DNA of 41,011 bases, from assembly GCA_947311585.1 (NCBI GenBank), contig CAMZLQ010000134.1, positions 1 through 41,011 on the forward strand. Direction: 5' to 3'. Below, one piece after another: positions 33,937 to 41,011 of this stretch; within the stretch, counting starts at the first letter, position 1; each line of letters starts with the position of its first letter. Made by a program: the position numbers and the translations under genes. Origin of the DNA: an uncultured Alcanivoracaceae bacterium (GTDB lineage Bacteria; Pseudomonadota; Gammaproteobacteria; Xanthomonadales; Marinicellaceae). The notes under the pieces are model-generated. The model made no database searches, was not told the DNA's origin, and was given only the letters and a program-made list of their open reading frames with translations.

Positions 33937-34033
33937 ATATTACCCTATTTATTATTTCCCATAATATCTATGAAGTGCCAATATTTATGCCCAAGAGAGA
34001 TATTCTAATCCTGCTTAGGCATAATTGTGTAAC

Positions 34034-35305
34034 TTACTTTAGTCTCTTAATTTTCATCATGCCCAAGATATATCGCTCAAACAAAGAATCTGTTGATCCA
34101 GTTTTGACCTTACGCATAAAATACTTTTCAAAAGCGATTTTGGCTAAATGCACCCATTTGCCTTTTTTCGCCCATGTTGTGTTACGAGGAGGAATCTGAG
34201 GCAAGGCAACAAAAGCCACACCCGTATCTCCCAAATCAGCTAAACAAATGGCATTCCATGTTGCTTTAGCATAAGGCTCTTTACCTTCTAATTCTGCTTT
34301 AATATTTTTTGCAGCAGCCGTTACCATTGATTCTATCATGTATCCCGTTTTTGGCGCACCTGTAGCCACAGGTGTTGCCTCAACTGGCGGAATTGCAACA
34401 CAAACACCTGCTGAATAGATATTTTTAAATTTTGGATTTCTTTGGTATTCGTCAATTAATACAAATCCACGAGGGTTATTCAAACCCTCAACATCCATCA
34501 CTGCATCCACACCCAAAAAGGCTGGAAGCATCATGGAAAAATTAAAATCAAGCTCGTGCTTTTTATAATCCTCACCTTTACCGTCAACTTCGGTAACAAA
34601 CATTTTTCCTTGTTCAATTTTGTCTACTTTAGCATTGGTAATCCATTTAATATGCCTATCACGCATAACAGACTCCATGAGCCCTTTTGAGTCTCCTACA
34701 CCGCCTAACCCCAAGTGGCCAATATAAGGTTCTGCCGTAACAAATGTCATTGGCACTTGATCACGAATGCCTCGTTTACGTAAGTCTGTATCAACAATCA
34801 TCGCAAATTCATAAGCAGGGCCATAACAACTCGCCCCTTGCACAGCACCAATTACAATCGGGCCTGGGTTTTCTAAAAACTTTTGGTATTCTTCCCACGC
34901 TTGTTCTGAGTGACCCAATGTGCAAATAGATTGCGTGTACCCATCAATTGGTCCCAAACCTTCGACTTCATGAAAAGCCAATTTTGGTCCCGTGGTGATA
35001 ACCAAATAATCGTATTCAACGACTTCACCGTCATCTAAAATCATTTTGTTATTTGCAGCATCAATTTTTTTCGCACCACTGGTTTTAAAATCAATTTTTT
35101 TCTTTTTCATGTATTTGGTTAAATCAACTGAAATTTTTTCTGATTTTGACCAGCCGACCGCAGCCCATGGATTGGAAGGAGTGAAACAAAATTTTTCACC
35201 TTTATTGACCAAGGTAACTTGATGCTCTTTACTTAATTCTTTGCGCAAATCATAAGCGGCTGGAACGCCACCAATGCCTGCACCTAATACGACTATATGA
35301 CTCAT
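34034..35305 (-). CDS. sqr: Sulfide:quinone oxidoreductase
   Basis: A 423-aa FAD flavoprotein. The N-terminal dinucleotide site is VVLGAGIGGVPAAYDL (4-19). The three redox cysteines fall where the Acidithiobacillus enzyme has them: Cys128 (QSICTLGH), Cys160 (QGASCYGPAYE) and Cys354 (AICLADLGDTG). YIGHLGLGGVGDSKGLME is also typical. The enzyme oxidises sulfide to persulfide or polysulfide and passes electrons to the membrane quinone pool; the C-terminal region (about 380-423) is amphipathic and basic, as in membrane-bound SQR. The next genes encode persulfide dioxygenase and a TauE/SafE exporter, completing a sulfide-detoxification module. AGAGAGATAAAC precedes the ATG. Confidence 0.92.
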   Translation of the reverse strand: MSHIVVLGAGIGGVPAAYDLRKELSKEHQVTLVNKGEKFCFTPSNPWAAVGWSKSEKISVDLTKYMKKKKIDFKTSGAKKIDAANNKMILDDGEVVEYDYLVITTGPKLAFHEVEGLGPIDGYTQSICTLGHSEQAWEEYQKFLENPGPIVIGAVQGASCYGPAYEFAMIVDTDLRKRGIRDQVPMTFVTAEPYIGHLGLGGVGDSKGLMESVMRDRHIKWITNAKVDKIEQGKMFVTEVDGKGEDYKKHELDFNFSMMLPAFLGVDAVMDVEGLNNPRGFVLIDEYQRNPKFKNIYSAGVCVAIPPVEATPVATGAPKTGYMIESMVTAAAKNIKAELEGKEPYAKATWNAICLADLGDTGVAFVALPQIPPRNTTWAKKGKWVHLAKIAFEKYFMRKVKTGSTDSLFERYILGMMKIKRLK

Positions 35306-35522
35306 GTTTATCTCTCTATTTTAATTTATATGATTGTTTTAAACTAAATTGATGTTTGTTCCCCAGTGCTCAAACACGCCTTTAAGTAACTTTCTAGTTT
35401 TTATTAATTAGGAGTTTTTTTATTATAATTGGCCTCCTTAACCAATAGTGGCAATGATTGTAACACAGCAAAAAGGTTAATTAAACCCTAATTCCCATTG
35501 TTACTTTATCGTTAACAGTCGG

Positions 35523-36395
35523 TTAAAACCCTTTTCCAAGCTTATTGAGAGGAATTATCAAATAACGGCATCCATTAGATTCAGGCTCTGGGAAATTACC
35601 TGCCCGAATATTGACCTGTATGGAAGGAATAATAAGTTTAGGTTGATTTAATTGTGCATCACGTTGTTCACGCATTCTTATGAACTCTTCTATTTTTGTT
35701 GTACGAGTTATGTGTTTGTTTTCAGTTTGTTGAACAGAAGACAGAAACCACGCCAGTGGTTTGCGTTGATTGGGAGGGTAGTCATGGCATAAATACAATT
35801 TTTTTTCTTCACCCAAAGCATATATTTTTTGCACTGAATCAAACAGCTTTTGTGCGTTTCCACCAGGAAAATCACAGCGTGCGGAACCATAGTCAGGAGA
35901 AAAAAGCGTATCCCCAATAAAAACACAATCTCCGCAAATAAAGCTCATGCTATCATTGGTATGCCCAGGTGTGTGCAAAACTTTAATTTGGAGATTTCCA
36001 CACCTTATTTTATCACCATCTTTAAGTAAAAGATTAAATTGCGATCCATCTGTTCTAAAACTTTTATCAAGGTTGAAAATGCTTTTGAATATTTCTTGCA
36101 CTCTTTGGATGCCCTCACCTATTGCCACTGACGCTTTGGTTTTGCTCGTGATATAAGCTGCTGAAGTGAGGTGGTCGGCATGTGCGTGAGTTTCTAACAC
36201 GTGCTGCACTATTAATCCTTTGTGCTTAATATACAACAGAACCTCATCAATAAATTGTGTTGAAGTATTGGCGTTATTGGCGTTGTAGTCCAATACTGGA
36301 TCAATGATTGCTGCCTTTTTTGTTTCAGGGCAAATCACAACATGTGTCCAAGTAAATGTCTCTTTATGGTAAAAACTCTTAACTTTTGGGTTCAA
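35523..36395 (-). CDS. Persulfide dioxygenase (ETHE1/Blh-type metallo-beta-lactamase fold)
   Basis: About 290 aa. The metal-site motif THAHADHLTSAAYI, downstream His in HTPGHTNDSMSF, Asp in FIGDTLFSPDYGSARCDFPGG and late His in LCHDYPPNQR match persulfide dioxygenases of the Blh/ETHE1 group, which oxidise glutathione persulfide to sulfite. I place the start at TTG 36395, because the homologous part begins there (NPKVKSFYHKETFTWTHVV) and AAAGGA lies 8 nt upstream. An ATG at 36461 would add 22 non-conserved residues and leave only 3 bp to the divergent exporter start, swallowing the palindrome. That choice is inference. The gene lies upstream of sqr on the same strand (217-bp gap). Confidence 0.88.
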   Translation of the reverse strand: MNPKVKSFYHKETFTWTHVVICPETKKAAIIDPVLDYNANNANTSTQFIDEVLLYIKHKGLIVQHVLETHAHADHLTSAAYITSKTKASVAIGEGIQRVQEIFKSIFNLDKSFRTDGSQFNLLLKDGDKIRCGNLQIKVLHTPGHTNDSMSFICGDCVFIGDTLFSPDYGSARCDFPGGNAQKLFDSVQKIYALGEEKKLYLCHDYPPNQRKPLAWFLSSVQQTENKHITRTTKIEEFIRMREQRDAQLNQPKLIIPSIQVNIRAGNFPEPESNGCRYLIIPLNKLGKGF

Positions 36396-36424
36396 ATTGA
36401 AATTCCTTTGTTTGCATCTAGGTA

Positions 36425-36448
36425 TTATATTAGAATATGCTAATTTAA
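36425..36448. promoter_or_regulatory. Palindromic operator in the persulfide dioxygenase / TauE intergenic region
   Basis: A 24-bp A+T-rich palindrome (10 of 12 pairs) centred between 36436 and 36437; its core is ATTAG-A-ATAT-G-CTAAT (36429-36444). It lies between the start codons of the two divergent genes, as expected for an ArsR-type persulfide-sensing repressor (BigR/SqrR class). No such regulator gene lies in the window. Confidence 0.55.
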
Positions 36449-36464
36449 GCAAATGAGTCATTAA

Positions 36465-37238
36465 ATGATTTTAGGTTGGATAGGCGCACTTTTTATTGGA
36501 ATATCTCTTGGGTTGATGGGTTCTGGGGGCTCAATTCTTACCGTTCCTGTCTTGGTGTATCTGTTTGGACAAGAAGAAAAAGTTGCCATTGCAGGCTCAC
36601 TTGCTATCGTAGGCACCATTGCCTTAGCTGGAGGATTGGCTTATTTAAAAAATAATTTAGTGAACTGGAAAACCCTCTTTTTATTGAGTTTTCCAAGCAT
36701 GATTGCCACCTATTTTGGCGCCCTGCTTGCTGCTTACATTCCTGGCATTATTCAATTGATAATTTTTGCTTTCATCATGTTCGTTGCCGCCTTAAGCATG
36801 TTTAACTCGAGAAACATTGGCTCTGAGCCACACAAAATGCAAACAAATAAAGTTATTGTTAGTGGTCTTTTGGTTGGCGTTATTACTGGAATTGTCGGTG
36901 TTGGCGGTGGCTTTTTAATCGTTCCTGCATTGGTGTTAATGGCGGGTTTATCCATGCGCAACGCCATCGCTACCAGCTTGTTTATTATTGCTATTAACTC
37001 CTATACAGGGTTCATCAAATATTATTTTACTCTTAAACAAAACAACCTCTTACTGGACTGGAGAATCATCACCTTGGTTGCCTTTATTGGAATTATGGGA
37101 ACCTTTGTTGGAAAATTCATCTGCCACAAAGTAGCGCAAGTAAAATTAAAACGCTATTTTGCTTATTTTCTATTATTGATGGCGGTTTTTATTTTGTATA
37201 AAGAAGCACCAAAAGCACTTGATTTACTCACGAGTTAG
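36465..37238 (+). CDS. TauE/SafE family sulfite exporter
   Basis: A 257-aa polytopic membrane protein of the TauE/SafE (DUF81) family. It has two repeats of four helices, each with the signature glycine motif: SLGLMGSGGSILTVPVLVYL (about 15-35) and GIVGVGGGFLIVPALVLMAGLS (about 142-162). Family members export sulfite, sulfoacetate or other anions; beside SQR and persulfide dioxygenase, sulfite export is the natural reading. It is divergent from the dioxygenase across a palindrome. Its last 15 bp overlap the end of the opposing membrane-protein gene. Confidence 0.9.
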   Translation: MILGWIGALFIGISLGLMGSGGSILTVPVLVYLFGQEEKVAIAGSLAIVGTIALAGGLAYLKNNLVNWKTLFLLSFPSMIATYFGALLAAYIPGIIQLIIFAFIMFVAALSMFNSRNIGSEPHKMQTNKVIVSGLLVGVITGIVGVGGGFLIVPALVLMAGLSMRNAIATSLFIIAINSYTGFIKYYFTLKQNNLLLDWRIITLVAFIGIMGTFVGKFICHKVAQVKLKRYFAYFLLLMAVFILYKEAPKALDLLTS

Positions 37239-37649
37239 CGCATATTTCGTCGCAAACCAATGAGCCAAGAAAACAATAAGCAGCCAAACCCAAAGAGAAC
37301 CCACTGGCAGTTTGTTACTCCAATAAACTGGCCAAATAAAGGCTGTCACAAGATTCATAACCGCTTCAATAAAAAAATTAATAAGCATCTTAAAACCAAT
37401 GCTATCAATAAAATCAGTAATACTGGTAAAGTTCTTAAAAAAATCAATAAACTGATTAAACTCCACATGCAAATAGGTCATTAAAGCCAAAATACCATAA
37501 AAACCTCCACCAAATTTAATGAATTTCTTGCGCAGCATTCGCACGTGAAAACTTTCGCCTTCTTTATCTTCAAGTTCAATTTCTTTGAGCTCTTTTTTAA
37601 GTTCGGTTGCGTTGTTCGATTTTAACTTGGTTTTACCGCTTGTAAGCAC
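37224..37649 (-). CDS. Small membrane protein of unknown function
   Basis: A 141-aa protein (start GTG 37649, forming TAGTG with the preceding small frame; TTG 37655 is the alternative). A charged N-terminal stretch (KKELKEIELEDKEGE) is followed by three probable membrane helices (GGGFYGILALMTYLHVEF; MLINFFIEAVMNLVTAFIWPVYW; LWVWLLIVFLAHWFATKYAL). No family recognised. It is downstream of ribA and probably in the same transcript; a link with riboflavin is not known. The 3' end overlaps the convergent exporter gene by 15 bp. Because the upstream frame is open in another register, the true N-terminus is uncertain (see the following small open frame). Confidence 0.7.
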   Translation of the reverse strand: MLTSGKTKLKSNNATELKKELKEIELEDKEGESFHVRMLRKKFIKFGGGFYGILALMTYLHVEFNQFIDFFKNFTSITDFIDSIGFKMLINFFIEAVMNLVTAFIWPVYWSNKLPVGSLWVWLLIVFLAHWFATKYALTRE

Positions 37650-37720
37650 TACCAAATAATAAGAAAAAAGAGCAACAGGAAAACCAGAAAGAGAAAGGCT
37701 TTGATTGCATCAATTATCAT
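37649..37720 (-). CDS. Possible 23-aa hydrophobic peptide coupled to ribA
   Basis: MIIDAIKAFLFLVFLLLFFLIIW: ATG 37720 overlaps the ribA stop (ATGA) and the TAG overlaps the GTG start of the next gene (TAGTG). It could be a one-helix membrane peptide, or the displaced N-terminus of the next gene split by an indel in a T6 run. Confidence 0.35.
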   Translation of the reverse strand: MIIDAIKAFLFLVFLLLFFLIIW

Positions 37721-38301
37721 AATTGCGTTAAATGATTAAATTTATCAACTTTAGTGCGGATGTAGGCTTTATTTTGTTTCGTGTGACCTACATTCACCGC
37801 TATGCGTTGATTTATAGTGACACCAGCTTCCTTGATGGCATTTATTTTATCGGGGTTATTTGTCATAATATCAACTCTAGAAACATTAAAGTGGTTAAAA
37901 ACACTTGCAAGCATAGCATAGTTTCTGTTATCTGCGGCATGCCCAAGTTGAATATTAGCATCAAACGTATCAACGCCTTGATCTTGTAATTCATAGGCTT
38001 TAATTTTTTCAAGCAAACCAATTCCGCGCCCTTCTTGGCGTAAGTAGATAATCATTCCTTGGCCTTGCTTGCCAATTTCTTGCATGGCATATTCTAATTG
38101 CGGACCACAGTCACAACGCAAAGAAAACAAACCATCTCCAGTTAGGCATTCCGAATGCACACGGGTAAGTACCGTATCATTTTTGGAAAACTCGCCTTTA
38201 GTCAAGACCAAGTGTTCTTTATTATCATACATGAAAACATGCACATCAAAATCTGCATATTTAGTAGGGAGTTTGGCTTTTGCAATAAATTCTGCGTTCA
38301 T
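37717..38301 (-). CDS. ribA: GTP cyclohydrolase II
   Basis: A 194-aa enzyme converting GTP to 2,5-diamino-6-ribosylamino-4-pyrimidinone phosphate, the first riboflavin step. The zinc ligands Cys52, Cys63 and Cys65 (ECLTGDGLFSLRCDCGPQ), the substrate motif RQEGRGIGLLEKIKAY and the C-terminal NNPDKINAIKEAGV are all present. The length matches E. coli RibA (196). Having it here makes sense because the RibB protein in the same cluster has an inactive RibA-like domain. Its ATG overlaps the TGA of ribH by 4 bases. Confidence 0.93.
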   Translation of the reverse strand: MNAEFIAKAKLPTKYADFDVHVFMYDNKEHLVLTKGEFSKNDTVLTRVHSECLTGDGLFSLRCDCGPQLEYAMQEIGKQGQGMIIYLRQEGRGIGLLEKIKAYELQDQGVDTFDANIQLGHAADNRNYAMLASVFNHFNVSRVDIMTNNPDKINAIKEAGVTINQRIAVNVGHTKQNKAYIRTKVDKFNHLTQL

Positions 38302-38723
38302 ATTTCACTTTTTAACTTCAATAATTCCACGGCTGCAACTGCCGCTTCAAAACCCTTGTTTCTGCCATCATCACTTGAGCGTGCGATAGCTTGGGCTTCA
38401 TTTTCAACCGTAATAATGCCATTGCCAATAGGCAGTGAAAATTTTAACGAGACATCCATAATTCCTCGTGCTGATTGTTCACAAACGTGGTCAAAGTGCG
38501 CCGTTTCACCCCGAATAACCGCGCCCAATGCAATGATGGCAGAGTATTTTTCCGTTTGTGCCAACAATTGACAAGCCAAAGGAATTTCTAATGCTCCTGG
38601 CACATCAATGCGTGTGATTTGGTAATCATTTTCTGTTAAATATTTCTCTGCACCTTGATACAGCCCATCAATGATGTGCTGGTAAAAAGGTGCTGTGATA
38701 ATGGCAATCTTTTTGTTTTTCAT
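38298..38723 (-). CDS. ribH: 6,7-dimethyl-8-ribityllumazine synthase
   Basis: A 141-aa lumazine synthase. It condenses 5-amino-6-ribitylamino-uracil with dihydroxybutanone phosphate. The motifs VPGALEIPLACQLL, IALGAVIRGETAHFDHV (catalytic His in the HFDHV block, near 78) and GIITVENEAQAIARSS are typical. Length is a little below E. coli RibE/RibH (156), with a short N-terminus (MKNKKIAIITAPFYQHI). It lies between ribB and ribA; the 119-bp gap to ribB holds a degenerate CACAGAG-type repeat pair. It overlaps ribA by 4 bases. Confidence 0.93.
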   Translation of the reverse strand: MKNKKIAIITAPFYQHIIDGLYQGAEKYLTENDYQITRIDVPGALEIPLACQLLAQTEKYSAIIALGAVIRGETAHFDHVCEQSARGIMDVSLKFSLPIGNGIITVENEAQAIARSSDDGRNKGFEAAVAAVELLKLKSEI

Positions 38724-38748
38724 AATTTTATATCCGCAAGATACTATT

Positions 38749-38816
38749 GAACCACAAAGGACAAAGAGTTTATGTACCTTACAATATCTCTGTGAGCTCT
38801 GTGTCCTCTGTGGTTC
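38749..38816. repeat. Inverted pair of CACAGAG-type 9-bp tandem repeats
   Basis: Left arm (38749-38768, GAACCACAAAGGACAAAGAG) and right arm (38797-38816, reverse complement GAACCACAGAGGACACAGAG) match at 18 of 20 positions. The right side has three 9-mers of the form CTCTGTGnn (38788-38814). It can fold into a long hairpin between the ribB and ribH genes. Confidence 0.75.
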
Positions 38817-38842
38817 ATCTTGTTTTCATTTATGTAAAGTGT

Positions 38843-39919
38843 CTATTTTTTATACTCTATAAATTCTGTAATTTCCAATCCAAATCCCGATAAAGCAGGA
38901 AAGCGTAGTTCTGGGCTCATGAGTTTCATTTTTCCAACATGCAAAGATTTAAGTATTTGTGAGCCAATCCCCACATTGTGATAAGCATATTGGCTCTTAT
39001 TGCTGTTGCCAAGGTCGTCAAATTCGGTTGCAGCTGCTTGGTTATAATTAAGTATAAGCAAGACCCCTTTGCCATTTTTAGCTATGGTTTTCATTGCCCG
39101 TTGGGCTGTCCAATAACCATCTTTTGAGTCAACACCTCGCAATTCACGCAGAAAGTTGGGAAACTGAACTCGCACTAAACATTCACTATCTTCGCTCAAA
39201 TCACCCATATAAAATGCCAAATGCTGTGTATTACTGATTTTGTCGTTAAATTTTTTAACTTTAAAATCGCCCCATTGGGTATTATAAACAGACTGTTCTA
39301 ACACTTCCACAGTGCATTCATTTTGCATGCGGTATTGAATCAAGTCAGCAATGGTTCCGATTTTTAGGCCGTGTTTTTTGGCAAATTGTATCAAATCATC
39401 ACGCCGTGCCATGCTGCCATCCTCATTCATGATTTCAACAATCACCGCTGCAGGGGTTAAACCAGCCAAATGAGCAATATCACAACCCGCCTCAGTGTGT
39501 CCTGCACGCGATAAAACGCCGCCGGGTTTTGCCATCAAGGGAAAAATATGTCCAGGTACAACCAAGTCATCAGCTCTGGCATTGACATTGACCGCATCAA
39601 TAATGGTTTTATAGCGGTCATAGGCCGATATTCCTGTGGTTATGCCATGGGCAGCATCAATAGAAACGGTGAAGTTGGTTTCTAATTGTGCGGTATTTTT
39701 ATTCACCATTAAATTCAAGCCCAATTGTTCGCACTTTTCTGGCATCAAAGTCATGCAGATTAAACCGCGGGCATGGATAGACATAAAATTAATGATTTCA
39801 GGTGTGATGCAATTGGCCGCCACCACTAAATCCCCTTCATTCTCTCGGTCTTCATCGTCTATGAGAATGACCATTTTGCCATTTTTTATGTCTTGGATTA
39901 GTTCTATTGTTGTGTTCAT
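38843..39919 (-). CDS. ribB: 3,4-dihydroxy-2-butanone 4-phosphate synthase with degenerate RibA-like domain
   Basis: A 358-aa two-domain protein. Residues 1-200 are RibB, making dihydroxybutanone phosphate from ribulose 5-phosphate: the acidic metal site IDDEDRENEGDL (about 20-32) and GHIFPLMAKPGGVLSRAGHTEAGCD are intact. Residues about 210-358 align with GTP cyclohydrolase II, but the three zinc cysteines and the RQEGRGIG motif are absent (the region reads VRVQFPNFLRELRGVDSKDG). It should therefore be monofunctional (RibBX type). It is flanked on both sides by CACAGAG repeats. No FMN riboswitch sequence was recognised in the 121 bp upstream. Confidence 0.9.
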   Translation of the reverse strand: MNTTIELIQDIKNGKMVILIDDEDRENEGDLVVAANCITPEIINFMSIHARGLICMTLMPEKCEQLGLNLMVNKNTAQLETNFTVSIDAAHGITTGISAYDRYKTIIDAVNVNARADDLVVPGHIFPLMAKPGGVLSRAGHTEAGCDIAHLAGLTPAAVIVEIMNEDGSMARRDDLIQFAKKHGLKIGTIADLIQYRMQNECTVEVLEQSVYNTQWGDFKVKKFNDKISNTQHLAFYMGDLSEDSECLVRVQFPNFLRELRGVDSKDGYWTAQRAMKTIAKNGKGVLLILNYNQAAATEFDDLGNSNKSQYAYHNVGIGSQILKSLHVGKMKLMSPELRFPALSGFGLEITEFIEYKK

Positions 39920-39931
39920 ATTGTTTTTTTT

Positions 39932-39960
39932 ACCACAGAGGACACAGAGTTCACAGAGGG
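39932..39960. repeat. CACAGAG-type 9-bp tandem repeat
   Basis: Three 9-mers in a row, ACCACAGAG, GACACAGAG and TTCACAGAG, followed by GG. Each ends CACAGAG. It matches the repeat pair at 38749-38816 and lies upstream of ribB, between ribE and ribB. Dispersed repeats of this type are known from many bacterial genomes; function unknown. Confidence 0.8.
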
Positions 39961-40040
39961 TTATAGTTTAAATCTTTTTATACCTATCACTAAACGATTA
40001 ACATTAAAGTTAATTAATAACCCTGTTTTTATTTAAATTA

Positions 40041-40649
40041 TTATAACAAACTCGATTTAAAATCAGGAAGCATCTTCTCAACGTATCGGGCAATCGTGTC
40101 TATTTCAATATTAACTCTATCATCTAACTTTAATTGACCCAGGTTAGTTTGTTCTAATGTGTGCGGAATAAGATTAACCGATAAGACACCATCTTTGATT
40201 CCATTCACGGTTAAACTTACACCATTGAGTGCCACAGATCCTTTTTTAACAATGTATTTATCCAGTTCTTGCGGTATTTTAAATTGATAGATGGTTGAAC
40301 GGGCACTGGTTTCAATACCAACACAGAGTGCTACAGCATCCACATGACCCGAAACCAAATGACCCCCAAGCTTATCTTTTAGGGTCAAAGATTTTTCTAA
40401 GTTGATTGCTGAACCTATTTGCCAATCAGCTACTTGGGTTTTGGATAAAGTTTCTAAGGAGACATCGAGCGAAATCTTATCTCCATCAACCTCTGTCACG
40501 GTCAGACACACACCATTACACGCAATGCTATCGCCCAATTCGATATCTGATACTTCCTTAAAATTGGTTTTAACCACAAAGCTAAAATCCCCTTTTGTTT
40601 GTTGTTTGAAAACGACCTGACCAACACTTTGAATAATGCCTGTAAACAT
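40041..40649 (-). CDS. ribE: Riboflavin synthase, alpha chain
   Basis: A 202-aa enzyme that dismutates two lumazine molecules to riboflavin and the ribitylamino-uracil. It has the two lumazine-binding repeats: MFTGIIQSVGQV with IACNGVCLTVTEV in the first (1-95), and GHLVSGHVDAVALC with VALNGVSLTVN in the second (about 96-190). Length is normal (E. coli RibC 213). It is the first riboflavin gene on the leftward strand here; ribB follows after 121 bp. ribD, which often precedes it, is not seen. Confidence 0.92.
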   Translation of the reverse strand: MFTGIIQSVGQVVFKQQTKGDFSFVVKTNFKEVSDIELGDSIACNGVCLTVTEVDGDKISLDVSLETLSKTQVADWQIGSAINLEKSLTLKDKLGGHLVSGHVDAVALCVGIETSARSTIYQFKIPQELDKYIVKKGSVALNGVSLTVNGIKDGVLSVNLIPHTLEQTNLGQLKLDDRVNIEIDTIARYVEKMLPDFKSSLL

Positions 40650-40792
40650 GGTATTTTTAAATTAAAGAGACCTTTGCAATATAGTGGTGATTACACTATT
40701 GTTCAATGTTTAATCAAAAACAAACCAATTAAATTCAATAGGATGTGCAACGACTAATATTAACCCTGCTAGATAATACCATTCATCACGAG

Positions 40793-41011
40793 TTAAACCA
40801 TTGCTTCACCTTTCTTAATTTTATAAAACCCAACGTCTTCTAAAATACCATAAACCGATGGCAATACCAACATCACAAGCATGGTTGAAGTCAACATACC
40901 GAAGACGATACTGGTGACCAATGGCACAAGGATTAACGCTTGGGTGCTGGTTTCAAATAGCAAGGGTACCATGCCAGCAACGGTTGTGGCAGAGGTTAAA
41001 AAGATGGCTCG
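40793..41011 (-). CDS. RND family efflux transporter permease, C-terminal fragment
   Basis: The minus-strand frame entering from the right edge ends at TAA (40793-40795) and encodes the last 72 residues of an AcrB/MexB-like permease: RAIFLTSATTVAGMVPLLFETSTQA, then the helices LVPLVTSIVFGMLTSTMLVMLVLPSVYGIL, then a short tail ending KGEAMV. The motif R-A/P-I-[FL]-L-T-S-x-T-T near the start is characteristic of transmembrane helix 11 in the RND superfamily. The substrate class cannot be read from this fragment. It is separated from ribE by 143 bp and is on the same strand. Confidence 0.85.
   Translation of the reverse strand, partial: RAIFLTSATTVAGMVPLLFETSTQALILVPLVTSIVFGMLTSTMLVMLVLPSVYGILEDVGFYKIKKGEAMV

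Noticed and set aside
39920-40040. FMN riboswitch upstream of ribB.
   Set aside because: None of the conserved RFN sequence blocks are present, and the gap is short and holds the 9-bp repeat.

Overview
This 41 kb window looks like the chromosome of an A+T-rich gammaproteobacterium. RsmJ, YrdA, UbiK, RimI, YoaA/DinG-type helicase and ComM are gammaproteobacterial in type. The DUF1631 + PilZ pair, the DUF6502-like regulator and a GFE-like C-terminal tail on a secreted cytochrome suggest a Marinicella-like (Lysobacterales-related) lineage; that placement is inference. UGA, UAA and UAG all serve as ordinary stops. No tRNA, rRNA or CRISPR array was seen.

Layout. 1-0.85 kb: a truncated DUF819 membrane protein, divergent from yrdA. 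0.85-5.8 kb: a 1316-aa one-protein two-component regulator (periplasmic propellers, histidine kinase, receiver, AraC output) beside two small secreted proteins of unknown function. 6.0-7.7 kb: a secreted di-haem peroxidase. 7.8-18.3 kb: a long leftward run, mostly with 1-8 nt overlaps: paaZ, acyltransferase, phosphopantetheinyl transferase, cardiolipin-synthase-like lipoprotein, an anchored unknown, a FecCD/BtuCD-type permease and ATPase, a GspE/PilB ATPase and a class I amidotransferase. 18.4-20.6 kb: an accessory patch with an AAA/DUF4143 ATPase, a lipoprotein and a frameshifted transposase remnant. 20.6-22.6 kb: rsmJ and a citrate synthase gene carrying one in-frame TGA. 23-27.4 kb: yoaA, a TPR lipoprotein and rimI, divergent from mgtE. 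27.7-29.1 kb: a small secreted protein converging on a DUF6502-like regulator/secreted-peptide operon. 29.1-33.9 kb: PII, ubiK, comM, PilZ, DUF1631. 34-37.2 kb: a sulfide module (sulfide:quinone oxidoreductase, persulfide dioxygenase, TauE/SafE exporter). 37.2-40.6 kb: riboflavin genes ribE, ribB, ribH, ribA with a membrane-protein tail. 40.8 kb-end: the C-terminus of an RND pump.

How genes work together. The sulfide module should oxidise sulfide to persulfide at the membrane, persulfide to sulfite in the cytoplasm, and export sulfite; a palindrome between the dioxygenase and exporter genes is a candidate sulfur-responsive operator. The riboflavin genes cover all steps except RibD. RibB has a C-terminal domain that lost its zinc cysteines, so the separate RibA supplies GTP cyclohydrolase II.

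The most unusual points are: a nearly identical 14-bp palindrome before the DUF6502-like regulator and a nearby secreted-peptide gene, with a related copy before another secreted-peptide gene 22 kb away; the TGA in citrate synthase at an invariant glycine; a likely leaderless gene with a perfect palindrome between its -35 and -10; and an intrinsic terminator ending three bases before the start of the giant regulator.
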